From NCBI GenBank assembly GCA_022496805.1, contig CM040104.1:2951650-3015649 (forward strand): a DNA stretch of 64,000 nt, given 5' to 3'. Position 1 is the first letter of the stretch. The number at the start of each line of letters is the position of its first letter. The stretch comes from Pohlia nutans. Lineage: Eukaryota > Streptophyta > Bryopsida > Bryales > Mniaceae. A program made the position numbers and the translations under genes. A model generated the notes under the pieces. That model did no database searches and had not been told where the DNA came from. It was given only the letters and a program-made list of their open reading frames with translations. Positions 52,050-64,000 of the stretch are shown here, one piece after another.

Positions 52050-54157
52050 TTATCCCTTCGTCCTCGTGATGGTGATAGTGCCAGCACCATCCGTGTGTAT
52101 CTTGGTACATGTGACAACGGATTTTCTTGAGAGACCGGTCCCTGGAAGAGTAGGAGGTTTTTTCCCATTGGCCGAGAATAGTCTATCTCCTGGTGTTGGT
52201 GGAGGACTCAATAATAGCTTATTGATATCATTCAATGTCACATCTCCTTGAGCAGTAGATGGTTTCAGCATTGCAAATGGCAATGCAACAGGTATCGGCG
52301 ACTTTGTTTTGAATCTACTGGGACCCGGAGACGGCTTTTGACCTGGATTAGCCAATAGAAGACCAATGTACACATTGTTAAAATCTATATTGGATTTGAT
52401 TTCACTTGTGTGTTCAAGAAGTGCTCTAAAATGGGTTCACCGGTGACCGTCATGGCCTGGACACTCCGGGTGCTACCAGCATTATGACCTGGAAGCCTGT
52501 CTACAGATGTTATAAACTTAATGATGAAGTAGAATTTTACCAGGGGGGATAGGAGGCTTTGAGAAGGGTGTAAGAGGACTTTGCAACACTCCAACTTCTT
52601 GCTGCATTTGAGCTTGCGGGAAAGGCATTTGATATTGCATTTGAGACGATTTATGTTGTTGTAGGGAAATATTAGACTGCGGTGTGGGTGGCGACTGTCG
52701 TTTCCAGGCAGGTGGTGAGAAAATCTCTTCCAAAGTATTTGGAATGTAAGTGTTCGATGGGTGCACTTGAGATTTCCTGGAAAACAAGAAAACCAACACA
52801 TGATCAATTTCGTTGCAACCATTTGACAAATATATCATGATGCATTCTTGCATAATGCGTTCCTGTATATTATTGTTGGTCCAAAGAAACGAAATGCATG
52901 GAAATGAACAATATACTCACATTTGCACCAGATCACTGTAGGATTGATTGGCATTGAATGACGCCCACCTATCAATGGGTTGTTTAGCATCGGGAACCTT
53001 AAAAGACGTAGTATTATCTGCATTCATACCAAAAACATCCATAAGAGCAATGCATTTGGAAGTCCTAGCATGTGCCTCAAACACCATCTGAAAAAGGAAA
53101 CAAGTTCACTGTTGCTCAAGAAACGCAGCGGAAATGCAATAGAAGAGGCTGGAGGACTTACAGGATCCAGGAAACCATGGGGAGGTTGGAAATGTCGGCG
53201 AATCCTGTGGTTGCAACATGTAATCATCGCCACTACATACTGAGGAAAGAGACGAGTCCTGTTCACCATTGCACCGGACAACTTTTCAAGTTAGATTCAT
53301 GTATTTCAACTTTCATCAAGATACTGTTGGCTACATAGAATTTTGGGAAGCACACATAAAAAAATTCTGGGGAGAAACAGTTGATCTGCGGGGTGAAAGG
53401 TGGACGCCTCACCCCACATGACGAAGAGTACGAGTAGGTGGTTGTAGGCGAGCTGATGACACACTCGTAAGGAGGAGGGGAATCTTGCGCAAAAGGGTTT
53501 ACATCAGTGAACTGCAGCATACGTCGCCTCTTGTAGCGATCCCCTTGTTGATCATTATACAAAGATGAGTCGGTGCAATCACTACCTGAAACACCATCGA
53601 AAAATGAAGACTTGTTCAGCTCGTAGTCAAACAGTTCGAATAACTGAAGGAAATAGCTCGCATTGTCCTCGGCATTGGCTAGTAAATAGCTAAGATGTGT
53701 TAGGTTTTCTGGAATCTCTACACGAACTGATGAATAAACATTTGGTCACATGTTAAATGTACCTTGACTGGCGTCATGAATGCCATAAGAATGAAACGAA
53801 GGAGTCGACGGCCTAAGATTTCTGTCCACATGTGGAGTTGTAATGGAAAATAAGTCATCAGCGTTGGTTTTGGTTTGTATCAATTGATCCCAGAAAGATG
53901 TGGAGATGGCTGCAAAACACAACATGACATATTTCGTGAGCAAGCATGGTGGCATTCACATACTACATCATCCACGATATTTGGACTGGAATAAATACCA
54001 AAAGCATGCAAGAACTTGTACTGGCATTCGTACCTGTAGGAGAACCTGACTCATTCACAAAGGAATATTCATCATGATGGGACCAGGGTTCGATCTTGCT
54101 CATTCCAGCCATTGTCTCAACTCTTGGAGCGAACATCACAGCGACATCGCTCAACAT
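52050..54157 (-). CDS. XRI1: XRI1-like protein (X-ray induced 1), 8 exons
   Basis: Plant-specific nuclear protein. In Arabidopsis XRI1 is induced by ionising radiation, interacts with MND1 and is needed for meiotic and post-meiotic development. Exons: 54157-54034, 53909-53763, 53585-53356, 53239-53162, 53087-53030, 53017-52921, 52776-52541, 52342-52050. Total 1263 nt, 420 residues; every phase fits. Family landmarks I recognise: an N-terminal W-x5-EYS motif at residue 25; KRRRMLQF at 109-116; and the C-terminal block LPFAMLKP (344-351), GDVTL-DIN (356-364), and KIHTDG then TITITRTKG at the very end (412-420). The first in-frame Met is at 54157; Mets at 54112 and 54103 are just as plausible given how close the W motif sits to the start in XRI1. 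The exon 3/4 junction is the least certain splice. It is longer than Arabidopsis XRI1, mostly in the central part. Confidence 0.74.
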
Positions 54158-56130
54158 CCTTGTTTGGCCTGAAACTTGCGCCAAGTAGCAACTAGCAACT
54201 GCAGTATTAGCATCAATCTCGATGTCTGACACTACACGTCTGGATCAATCCGTTTCATCAAAAACTTGTTGCCCTCCAGCTCTGGCAATGCATCATCTAC
54301 ACAAATATAGTACCATGTAATGATCAGCCAACCGTCATACAATTGGAAAAATAATCCTCTAGAAATGGCAAAATAATGTACGTCTTGTTTCTGAACTAGC
54401 AAGACTTCAATCATTTTGAACCTCTAGAGATCATTTGCCAAAAAGAAAGCCAATGTAACAAGCTAGATGTATTAAAATTGAATGCAATGCTTGGCAGCTG
54501 GATTAACTCAGACAAGAGGTTGATTTAGCTGGCCTAATCAGTGGACAAGTTCTAGTAGCACTATTCATTCACATAGGTCAAATACAAAGTTCACCTTGTG
54601 CTCCCACTCGTCTCTCAGTGCAACTTCATGAAAGATAAGTTGCGCATAACGCATGCATTATATGAATCTTTTAATGCACGTGTTGCGTCAGTGAAATCTT
54701 TGAGCCCGTCATTTAATTTCTTTACTAAATAGTCCTCTAGAAATGTACACATCGAATGTCTGTGAGGCACATTGTTGAATCTCACAACTCCATTCTACCG
54801 TAGGTAGCACCGCGGTTTTTGTTCGACCTCAGAGAAAGAATCATTAATGCTATGCATGATCCCTCTAAACTATCATATCAAGAACAAAACTCCAAGAACA
54901 AGCTTCTTTGGAATCGCTGCTTTGGAACATCACGCGCAATTCAAATGCTGCCTTCAAGGAAATTCGCTTTACGAGAGAGTAGTTCACGAAAATGACATCG
55001 CCGCTCGGAAGTTGGAAAATCAACGGAAAAAATAAAATAGACGGTGTCAACTACAGAAGTTTCCAACTAAAATATCTCCTCATAAAGAATCTCTGCTCTC
55101 TCCTCTCTCGGTGTTCCTATCTAACGATCCATTCCTTAAACAACCCTCGAAACAACCTTCCGAAACAGCTGATGGATCATAATTAGGCGCTAGCATTAAC
55201 TAATTGCAAATCGTCTTCCACTTCAAGAAAAAACACGAAAACACTTGGTCACATTTCGTAGAATAGAGATCCACTCTTTCGATGCAGAATATTTGTAAAT
55301 GGCATTTGAATAGACACTGTATAAGGAGCCGCACGGGCCGCTTGAGAGAGAGGAGTTGGATGCGTCAGAAACGAAGCCATGAAGATTACAAAGCTAGCAA
55401 CCCGTCTTTCAAGAAAGACATTGAAAAAATAAGCGAGCACGCGCTCAATACTCAAAATCACACAAAATCTTGCGAAATAAAAATGCCTCGGGGACCACTT
55501 CGCAACGACTATGCCGACACATCGCTAGCCTCACATTGCACGACCAAAACATCTCTACAAAATTGACTCTATCATAGGGACATTCGCTAAAGAAGATGTA
55601 TACACTCTTCCACCTCTCATAACCACTCACATTGCATGCATTACACCCGCCACCACAGAAAATCCAAATTCCGACAATACAAAAGACCGAAAATCTCCAA
55701 ATGCAAAACTCCTGCACAATGCCACCACAAAAATAATACTCTGCATCGCCAATCCACCCGATCCTCACCTTAAAAGACGGGCTCGAGCTCCATCGCACCC
55801 CGTGGCTCCATTTCTTGCTTAAAAATCTCCACGAAAAAATCCTCACAAAACTCTCGAGAAAAATGATTTTCGGAAACCACTGAAAAGCGCAACTGAATAT
55901 CTACACAGAAATTTTGTAACAAGAAGAGTGAGAAGAATTGCGTCGCTTTCAATGCAACTGGCGTTCGCCGATCGGGGGCGGGGACACGGAGTTACGGGGA
56001 GCGGCTGGCAGTGGAAAGGGGGCCTTTTCCCACGACAGCCCCGAAGACCGGGTCTCACGGTGTCTTGCTCCGCAGCTCGGTGAGCTCAACTCACTAATAA
56101 CTACTAAACTAATGGCATTAACTTCCTAAT
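54158..56130 (-). promoter_or_regulatory. Leader and promoter region upstream of the XRI1-like gene
   Basis: No confident coding sequence. The frame used by the XRI1-like first exon stays open up to a TGA near 54250 with no further ATG. On the minus strand, a possible leader exon ends at a gtacat donor near 54380 and an intron ends at a tag near 54300. Spliced, these would give a short upstream ORF of about 23 codons. The stretch 55940-56080 is clearly GC-richer than its surroundings, including a run of GGGGGCGGGG, and is a reasonable place for a transcription start. ORFs here have no family features. Confidence 0.3.
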
Positions 56131-56400
56131 CAGATCACTCATTTATTGCTCCTTGCTCTTGCTTTCTTTGGCCCTTCAGATTTTGCCTCCTCATTTCCTT
56201 CCTACTTTTTTGTCTTTTGTTCTATAACTCCTATTTCCTGCACTCTTCCTTGGGTGTGCCAGCTTCCTGAATTTGCCAAGTCAACGCACTGTACAGGATG
56301 GATGGAATTTGTTTTTTAAAATTCTGTTACAGAATTACTTCTGTTTTTGGGAAACAAAAGTGGCTTGATGAATGAAATCTTACTGAGATTTATCAGGCTT

Positions 56401-56417
56401 TGACAGTTAGGGGTTAA
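56401..56417. mobile_element. Unpaired right end of a TTAA-type element
   Basis: TGACAGTTAGGGGTTAA matches the family terminus. A possible but weak left end, TTAACTTCCTAATC, lies near 56110. Confidence 0.4.
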
Positions 56418-57216
56418 CTCTCCAGAAAAAATTAACATCCCACTGAATCAGACTCAATAAATTGGGCACCATTCAAACTCAAAGTATAAAGTTTGTACTT
56501 TGTAGTTTATTAGGCTCCAGTGGGTCTTGTTAATTCAGATAGTGTATAGCATATGTGACTTTGTGTTGTTTGGACTTTGGAGTATGGACTTCTGTACTGG
56601 TATGGTGGTAAGGTAGACGAACCGGTACTCATTTTCATCCATTTTACAATTCATGTACCGGGGGTGTACATTTGTGTTATACAGTAGAATGTAAGCTAAC
56701 ATTACCTGAGGGCAAAATTGGGTGTTTGGTGGTAATGGGTATGTCCACTTTAGTAGTACATTTGTGTAAAGAATGAAATGACATATGATTGTTAGATGTG
56801 TGATGTGACTGTGATATAAACAAACTTTGAGTGTATATTTATTAACCTCCAAAGGTCCCTTGGGCTCCATATATACATAAAACTATATATTATAAGGCAA
56901 TTTCATCCACTTTTTTCTGCTATCATAGGCTCCAGCTATTGTCCAACTTGCAAATGTGACATGGTTTCCACTCTGCACTCCATAACCAAACCATGGAGGC
57001 CTTTAGCAACCTCAATTTAGTATTGGGAAAACTCAATACCGGTACAGTAAGAACTCACTGTCTGTTTGCATCCAAAAAACAAACTAGGAGCATGTGATTC
57101 CATTTCAGTTTGCGCTTTTGCCAGTTATAAACTAGCTTGCCAGCAAGAAATACTGAAACAGAAACCTACATTTTCAAGTAAATGCTAAAATGAAAGCAAC
57201 TAAACTCAGAATCTCA

Positions 57217-57679
57217 GGGCCTCTTTACACTAGAGACGAGAAGCCGTGAGGAGAGAAATTTCAGCCAATGGGAGGCCTAAAAACCGAGAAGACCAAAGAA
57301 TGCCACTTTACACCCAAAATTTTCAGTCCAAGGGACGGCAGGAGGAGAAAATGACATGAACAACACTTTTGTTCTTCATGGCAACAAAAGTGCACATTTT
57401 TCAAGGCCTTCAGATTTTGCGTCAAGCCCACCTCAAGAGGTGGGTCTAACGCAAAATCCGGGGGGCCGTTTGGCCAAAATTCTCACAACCAATCATTTTT
57501 TATTTTTTAAGAAATATGTGAGAACTTTATTTTTAAAAATCACCACTTTATTTTGTGGCTCCTTCTCACTTTACACTATATCCAAAGGCCGTCAAGTTCA
57601 AAGGTTCGCTTCTCAAGGATGAGCCATGGCCCTTGTGAGGTTTTCTCCACGGCTTCTTGCCTCTAGTGTAAAGAGGGCC
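57217..57679. mobile_element. Tourist-like (PIF/Harbinger-type) MITE
   Basis: 463 bp. The ends GGGCCTCTTTACACTAGAG and CTCTAGTGTAAAGAGGGCC form an inverted repeat that continues inward through GAAGCCGTG/CACGGCTTC. Flanked by TCA at 57214-57216 and 57680-57682, a 3-bp duplication. Confidence 0.8.
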
Positions 57680-58137
57680 TCAAAGAGCCTTCCTAAATTC
57701 GCAATTTCTTTTTCTATTTGTGTCCAAATTTATTCTCAATGCACATTCTTTTGTTCCATTTTGGTAGGCATGTTCCTTAATAGGGATACTCCCTGATTTT
57801 GGGAGTGGCCACTTTAACACTAGAAAAAAATGGGCAAAATGGTGGATGAAATCACCAATGTCTTCTTAAAAAGAATACTAAAATTGTCACTATTTGAATG
57901 AAAGTGCCTTATAATAGATAATTTTATGAATGAACATAAATATGGATGATTCTGTTCATTTTCCTTACATGGCTACATTCCAAGATGTGTGTCGCTTTAC
58001 CAATGAAAAAATAAAACAAAATTGGTTGCATCTATACTTACAATTGAAGATCAGAGTTCGGGAAGTTTTTGGAGTTCCACCGGAGAATATCCTTTTACAA
58101 GAGGTGGATTTGTCCACACAAGTCATTGGTTTCATCC

Positions 58138-58716
58138 TCTAACCCCTAACTGCCCGAGCGTCCATTTTTTGGACGATGTACATATTTCATCCATAATTTC
58201 TCATCCGTCATGCACTTTTTGCAATGTGGAATTTTTAATGTAGATTCTATAGGAAGTTAGCTTCATGCATATGTGATCCGATTAGAAAGGGATGAGTTGT
58301 GAAATTTTTATGCCTCATTTCATGTTGTAGTGATTCACCCAATTTTTTTAAAGATTTCAGTGTAAAAGTGCTCTAAAAAAAGTCAACTCATAAAATTAAG
58401 CAACCAAAAAATCCCCAAAAATCACTACACTTAGAGTATTACATTTCAACCAATCACAATGAATTTTCATCCGTAGATTGTCAATATCTTATTCGTAATT
58501 GAATTACAAAATAATTTTGGATTTCACGTTTCAAATTTTATACAAAATTATTGGTAATAGCAATCATAGATCTAACTGTATGGATAGAATCTAAAATTCA
58601 TAATGTACAACTTTTATTCATATATCAAGTTCAAAATATCCCTCTAAGTTGCATTTTATAATGCATCTTTGCAAAACTGCCAAATTTGGAGAGGGCTCTA
58701 GGCATTTAGGGGCTAA
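58138..58716. mobile_element. TTAA-type MITE, body type C (CTAA ends)
   Basis: 579 bp, from CTAACCCCTAACTGCCCGAG to AGGCATTTAGGGGCTAA. The body matches 6075-6651. Confidence 0.83.
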
Positions 58717-59699
58717 ATTTTAAAATGTACCAGTTTTTTTCCTTGCAAATTGAAATTTGTACAAGTGAATTTCCTTCAAATTTATATAATTGCATTCAAT
58801 AGAATGCTTTAATGTCAAAAATTTGCTGGTTTAGGACTCCATTTAGAATTTCAAAACTAATCATTTGGCATGGTTTGAACCTAACTTAGTCCTTCACCAA
58901 AGAGCAGTGGCAACGAGAGACTAACAAAGGGAGACCAACTACATGCAAGCAGGAGAATAAAAGAATGAAGCAGCGCTACGATGGAGGAGGTTTCAGCAAT
59001 TGCACCACATAGCTTGAATCCTAAGGAGGTCTCGATACCCTCTCTCGTGTCCTGATGCCCCTAATCTGCCCAATACCAGTTTGATATCTAGTTGATACTT
59101 GCTCCATAATACAACACTCTAGTTAAACTTTGTACTACGCTTAAGTGTTATAAAATTGTTAGTATTGATTTGTTGCATTACTTCACATTGTTTTTGATAT
59201 TCTCAATAATTTGTAATCTATAGCATCACATGTGTCATAGTCCAAGGTAAGATTTTGAACACCTATAACGTTCTTCAGCCCTTGCTGGACCACTCCCTTT
59301 ACACTGTAGCAACACTGTAGAGAATCTGCTAATAAAATAATTCAACTCTTCAACCCTCGTTGCTTAGAAAATGCTCTGCGATTCCTCCAATCCTTTGAGA
59401 TTCAAAAGTGAACAATAGGGGGGCTATAGAACGTTATGCCATTGTGACACATATTGCAACCTTTACAAGAAGTACTCGATCTTTGGTTTTGGAGTTTTGA
59501 AATTTTGGCTTAAACCATATAGATGGTAACTTGGCATTTGACATTAGAGTTATCCAAAATCAAAAGAGGAGTTTTCAAACTTCTATGGTATGTTTGCATG
59601 CCAATATAATCCATTGTTCATAAATAGTTCCTTGGTCCCTTCATGAATAGACCTTTAGGCTTGGAGGAACTTGTCGAAACTCTCCTCTAGCATTGGGGA

Positions 59700-59995
59700 G
59701 GCCACGAGTTCCACTCCCCCAGAGCCTTGCTTCATATTATTCTCCAACTCATCATAGACTAGTTTTACAATCTTTTTGAACTCAATATGAGTCTAAAGTG
59801 AGTTTAAAGTTTCTTTCCCCTTTTAGAAACTCCTTTCCGTTAACTCTAATATGATCTATAAAATTTGCATTCCATTTACTACTACTAGGTTGAGTGACCA
59901 AATAAACCCAGAGAATAAAACCGTACTCAACCAGGGCAAATTTAACATTTGACTGAGCACCTGCACAACAAGAACATCGCATAGAGCACATTCTC
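59700..59995. repeat. Dispersed repeat family K, copy 2
   Basis: The right part (TAAACCCAGAGAATAAAACCG, AATTTAACATTTGACTGAGCACC) matches 44920-45005. The left part has CCGTTAACTCTAATA as in 48215-48595. Probably a mosaic. Confidence 0.45.
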
Positions 59996-60420
59996 ATATA
60001 TCATATAACCCAAAAAAAACCTCTTACTTTTACTTGGGAGAAAAGAATTAGAAAATAAACTCTTATTTTTACTGATATATTCGTTTTGTGATCTTTTAAT
60101 AATTAATACCCTTTTCAATTGTAAATTCCTCCCACGAGGTGACGACATCACCTGCTCAGTCAAAGGCCACTTAAATGGAAAGGGTTTTTAAATGGATGTA
60201 AATGGGTAATGTCAACTCTGCGATTCCAAGCATTTGAAAATTTGAATGATATTCTTCAGAAGCCGAGGTTGTCAGAGCTGGTGGAACAGGTGACTTACAC
60301 ATAGTCATGTACGTGGAATGTACATTTCGGTTCAGCTGAATCTATGTGGGGTCAAGATTTAAGCATGGAAAATGGGGGTCAGCTGAATGTGCATGTGGAG
60401 AACGGTGCCAGAGTATTGTG

Positions 60421-60620
60421 CAAAATTTAGTTCATGCAGACGTGGGTGAGTGGAGAATATCTTGCTGAAAGAATATCCATGTGGCAAATGGGGTAATAAT
60501 TGCATAGGGATTCGGGTTACGTGGCCTTCAGTGGCACTCAGGGTTGGTAATGGCGTGCTAATTAGGGGACGAGTAAACAGTAATTATGCTTTGTAATCCG
60601 TCAGCAGCCAGGCCTTTTCA
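60421..60620 (+). repeat. Duplicated block M, copy 2
   Basis: Second copy of 48709-48870, 11.7 kb away in the same orientation, with a 16-bp local duplication (GAATATC...GAATATC) and other indels. Confidence 0.85.
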
Positions 60621-60767
60621 TTTTTATTATTTTATTTTTATTTTTTTGACACAAAGAAAGGGAATCCTTTACTGCAAGTTGAGATAAAACACAGGATCAA
60701 TGAGATTCCAACAAGGTTGAACACCATCTTACTTAGCGAGAACCTCCTTCCTACACTACAAAGACTG

Positions 60768-61031
60768 ATGGCCCTTTCACACCAAGAAACTCTAGCACTT
60801 GCGTTGCGTTCTTGGAATGCTGCAAGGTAAATTTTTAAAATAATATACAATTTCGTGCAATGGTGGAGCGCAAATTTCTTGTGGCACCCAAAATGCATTC
60901 GAGCAACTTCTTGCATGCGTCAAGTTAAAAAATAAAAAATTATATGAGCACACTATGGCTACCAAAAACTTACTTGATGAACGCAGATTCTTTGCCGCAC
61001 TCGCGTTGGGTGACTGGTGTGAATGGGCCAT
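60768..61031. mobile_element. Tourist-like MITE
   Basis: 264 bp with inverted ends ATGGCCCTTTCACACCA and TGGTGTGAATGGGCCAT. Further inward, CTTGCGTTG pairs loosely with CTCGCGTTG-like sequence. Target duplication unclear. Confidence 0.6.
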
Positions 61032-64000
61032 GAACCCTTAGATCATTCACACCCATTCATGCTAGAGCTAAAATTATTCATCCACATTTGAAGAGCCCTT
61101 TGCACTTATAGTCTCCCACCCTTGCACGTCCCTCACACATCAAAAGTGCACATCAAATAGTCGATGGACTAATCACAAGTAGAATGTGGGATATAATCAA
61201 CTAAACAATGATTTGAAGGGCCATTTCTTAACACGCTAGGATTGAGAGTCAAGAGGCATTTTTGAAGGACCCTTGGCACTTTTCATCTAGTTCTTAAGAG
61301 TCAAAGACTCTAGGAGGGCATAGGTGGCCATGTTCTTAGGAAGGATCCTCATGAGAGACCCACGTGCGCTCTGCAAAGAGAGAATAAAATAATTTTACAC
61401 CATACTTTGAATCAAAGAATGGGTGCTAGATTGATAGGACATACTTAATACTTCTTCAATCGAAAGCCATTGTCTTTTCAAGGACCCACTCTCACTTTTA
61501 TTTGAAGAGAATGAGAGGAAATTGAACAATGAATCAGTTGTTTATTTTCTGCAAGTGCGGGGCCGAGTCTCCCATGGAGAATGGCTCTTAACATGGGGAA
61601 TGGATTTCCTTATTTCTACACCCAAAATATCTTTTAAACTCCATTTTAAGCATGATTGTCTTTTTGATTTACTTTGGTTCTATTCTAAAGAAGAATAGAT
61701 GCTGTAAATATGTTCAGTTTGGCATTTAAAAAACCCCATTTGGTTCAACAGAGTAGAAGTTATGTGCAAGATTCTCCCAAAAAACAAGTTAGGCTTAGTA
61801 TGTCCTTTAAGGGTCAATATTGTTTTCAACACTCTTTTCAATTCATTTTTTAATACTCTTTTCAATATTTTTTAACACTCTTTTCAATGTTGTTTTTGGC
61901 ACTTTGATTGAAAACAATATCAAAACAATAAAAAAGCAATGGAAAACAGAAAGCCAAACAAGGAAGTATACGGAGAGGGAGGCAGTTGTGGTTGAAGGGA
62001 AGCTTGACAGGTGCATGTTTTGAAGTTATCTTTTTTACATGTGTACTTTTTATGTGCATTAGAGTAAATGGCTTTGCCAGTGAGACTACGAAAGCCTACC
62101 CAAACACAAATTAGAGAAAAGTTTACAATGTAAAAGCTACTTGCACTTGGAAAGCACACATACAATTGCTATTCTTGCGTATTTTGTGTAGTTGAATCCA
62201 TTGTGAGTTTTGGTTGGATCAATTGTATATAGTAATTTGAACATGAGATTTTTGGCTTAGTGTGAGAACCATCCTTTAGAACCTATGCAATACCAAATTG
62301 TTTTTTTTATTTGATAGGATATTTTAATATAAAAAAAATGTGGAATTCAGTTAGAGACAAAGAAGATTTCAAGAAATTGACAACACGGAATTTAAAGAAG
62401 AAGGCAACAAAATATTCAAAAAGTGGAAAAAAAACAAAGGTGGTGTAAAATTTTGTGTTTATCTCCTATACAAAAAAAATTCCACATTTCTTTTTAATCT
62501 CTAAAGGACCATTGTTCATTCAAGGGATAATTGAAATTTTGGGTAAGTATCTCTGATGCCAAATTTTAATGTGATTTTTTGAATGCCCACAACCAACCAT
62601 TGAGTTCATGACTTGTCCACCACCAAAAAGGAAAAAAAAGACCACCTTATACAACTAACCATCCACGTTTTAAATCTCATGCCTAATTTTACTTTGTTAC
62701 TTGGTTCTCGACTATTTGGTCATGTGGTTTTTGGCTATTTGGTCACTCGGTTACTTGGTTTTTAGTTTAAAACATACTGAAACTCTCAATAATTTAAAAA
62801 AATCAATTTCCATACATCATGTTTATATATACATCAAAAGCTTTTGTTCATTCCATTTGGGTAAGTGATGTGAAAGTTATGAAAAGTCTTGTTTTGCCGG
62901 CAATACAAACTTTTTTCCTAAAACAATAACGTATAGGAGTTGTTTTTGAACTCAATTTTCACAATTTTTCCAAAAGAAAAGTTTCACAAGATTTAATTAG
63001 ATTGCTTGCTACAAAATTCTCACCATTAGGATTGACATATTTCAATGCCATGTTAAAACTATTAATGATTTAGTTTTTCTTTTCATTTTGTATCTACTTC
63101 TACGTCAAATTTTTTTAAAGAAATAAATTGAACTTGATTTTTTTTGAAGTTATTTTCTATAGTCAATTCTCCAAAATAAAGGATTATACCATCATTTTCT
63201 ATAGTGCCAAAATTTTATTTGAATAGTATTCAAAGTGTGTTGACACAGTTTCGTAAGGTGAAAAAAAAAAAAATCACTTCAAATGCAAGTATCTCGCAAT
63301 CTGTGAGATCAAAGTTGTTGAAATTTTAACGACATGTTTACATCTTGTTTCAATGCAAGATCTTGTAATTAGATGAGAAAAAAATCATGTTTTAATATTA
63401 TTTTGGATCAATGCATTAAAACAACAGCTTTGGTGAGTTTTTGGTGCAAAATCTCATCCAATCACGTAGGAATTAAAACCGGGGGGTTAAAAGTACACAT
63501 GCAATATGAAAATTTCTTGTGCAGAAAATTATGATTTTCTTCAAATACCATTCTTCTTATTATGCAATTTAAAAATACTATTTTGTGAATTAAAGAGAAT
63601 TGAGAATAATCTTCCCTTGTTTAAGAAATTTTTAATTTTGTTTTGTTAGGAGCTAAACTGTTAAGTGCACATTGTGCATGCACTTTTAACAAGAGCTGTC
63701 TTTGTTTTTATTTTTAATTTTTAATTTTTTTTAATCATTATATTTACATTTGGTTTTCTATTCTTTTTATTTTTTAATTTTATACATTTTTTTTGTGATT
63801 TTATGTTTAGTTGTATTATATTTTTTTCTCCTTTCATTTTACTTTGTTGTATGTAGATTGTTTTGGTGATATTTGTATTGTGTTCTTCCGAGTTGTGTTA
63901 TAATTTTTTATTCTTTGCTATCATTTACTTTTATTTTTATTTTTATGTTTAGTTAAAATGTATTTATGTTGTTGATTAAATCATTTGGTTCTATATTTTT

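Larger units (their letters stand above)
56418..64000. other. Gene-free AT-rich region with scattered transposons
   Basis: No coding sequence that I can support. It contains a Tourist-like element, a type C TTAA element, repeats K and M, a second Tourist-like element and a left-end fragment at 62495 (TTAATCTCTAAAGGACC). From 62.5 kb to the end I see only AT-rich sequence. Confidence 0.5.

Noticed and set aside
55249..55846. Overlapping ORFs on both strands at 55.2-55.8 kb as genes
   Set aside because: No domain or motif, many rare residues such as Cys and Trp runs, and no splice-consistent continuation. More likely leader or promoter sequence.
57356..57622. 88-codon ORF at 57.4 kb
   Set aside because: It lies entirely inside a MITE with clear inverted ends and has no coding features.

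Overview
The window looks like nuclear DNA from a land plant. Five protein-coding genes are split by GT-AG introns and encode plant-type products. The intervening DNA is AT-rich and full of short non-autonomous transposons of plant type (TTAA-flanked, Stowaway-like with TA duplications, Tourist-like, CACTA-like) plus a tRNA-derived SINE. I cannot name the species. The protein sequences are somewhat divergent from the flowering-plant homologues I know, so a seedless plant lineage is possible, but that is only an impression.

Layout. 1-2950: repeats, a SINE and a TTAA element. 2952-15306 (+): an eight-exon polygalacturonase of about 477 residues, with seven introns swollen by transposons. 15307-17519: convergent intergenic space with a Stowaway-like element, a foldback and a tandem hairpin array. 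17520-22435 (-): a ten-exon mitochondrial carrier (SLC25) of about 386 residues. 22436-26948: intergenic. 26949-33488 (-): a complete 13-exon EMC1, the ER membrane complex subunit 1, of about 998 residues. 33489-37017: a divergent intergenic region. 37018-44114 (+): a complete 12-exon CNOT11, a CCR4-NOT subunit, of about 430 residues. 44115-52049: gene-poor repeats. 52050-54157 (-): an eight-exon XRI1-like gene of about 420 residues, preceded by a GC-richer leader or promoter region up to about 56.1 kb. 56.1-64.0 kb: no gene that I can support.

The gene models were built by eye from reading-frame continuity, splice sites and family motifs. In all five, exon lengths and intron phases close exactly. 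The genes do not form a pathway: cell-wall pectin breakdown, mitochondrial transport, ER membrane-protein insertion, mRNA deadenylation and a DNA-damage/meiosis factor are simply neighbours.

The most striking non-genic feature is a dense set of about 20 short elements that begin TTAACCCCTAAA-like and end TTTAGGGGTTAA-like. They fall into at least five internally unrelated bodies. TTAA at both ends plus CCC termini is the hallmark of piggyBac-type transposition. Several copies are nested, abut one another, sit within 20-50 bp of splice sites, or occur as inverted pairs inside one gene.
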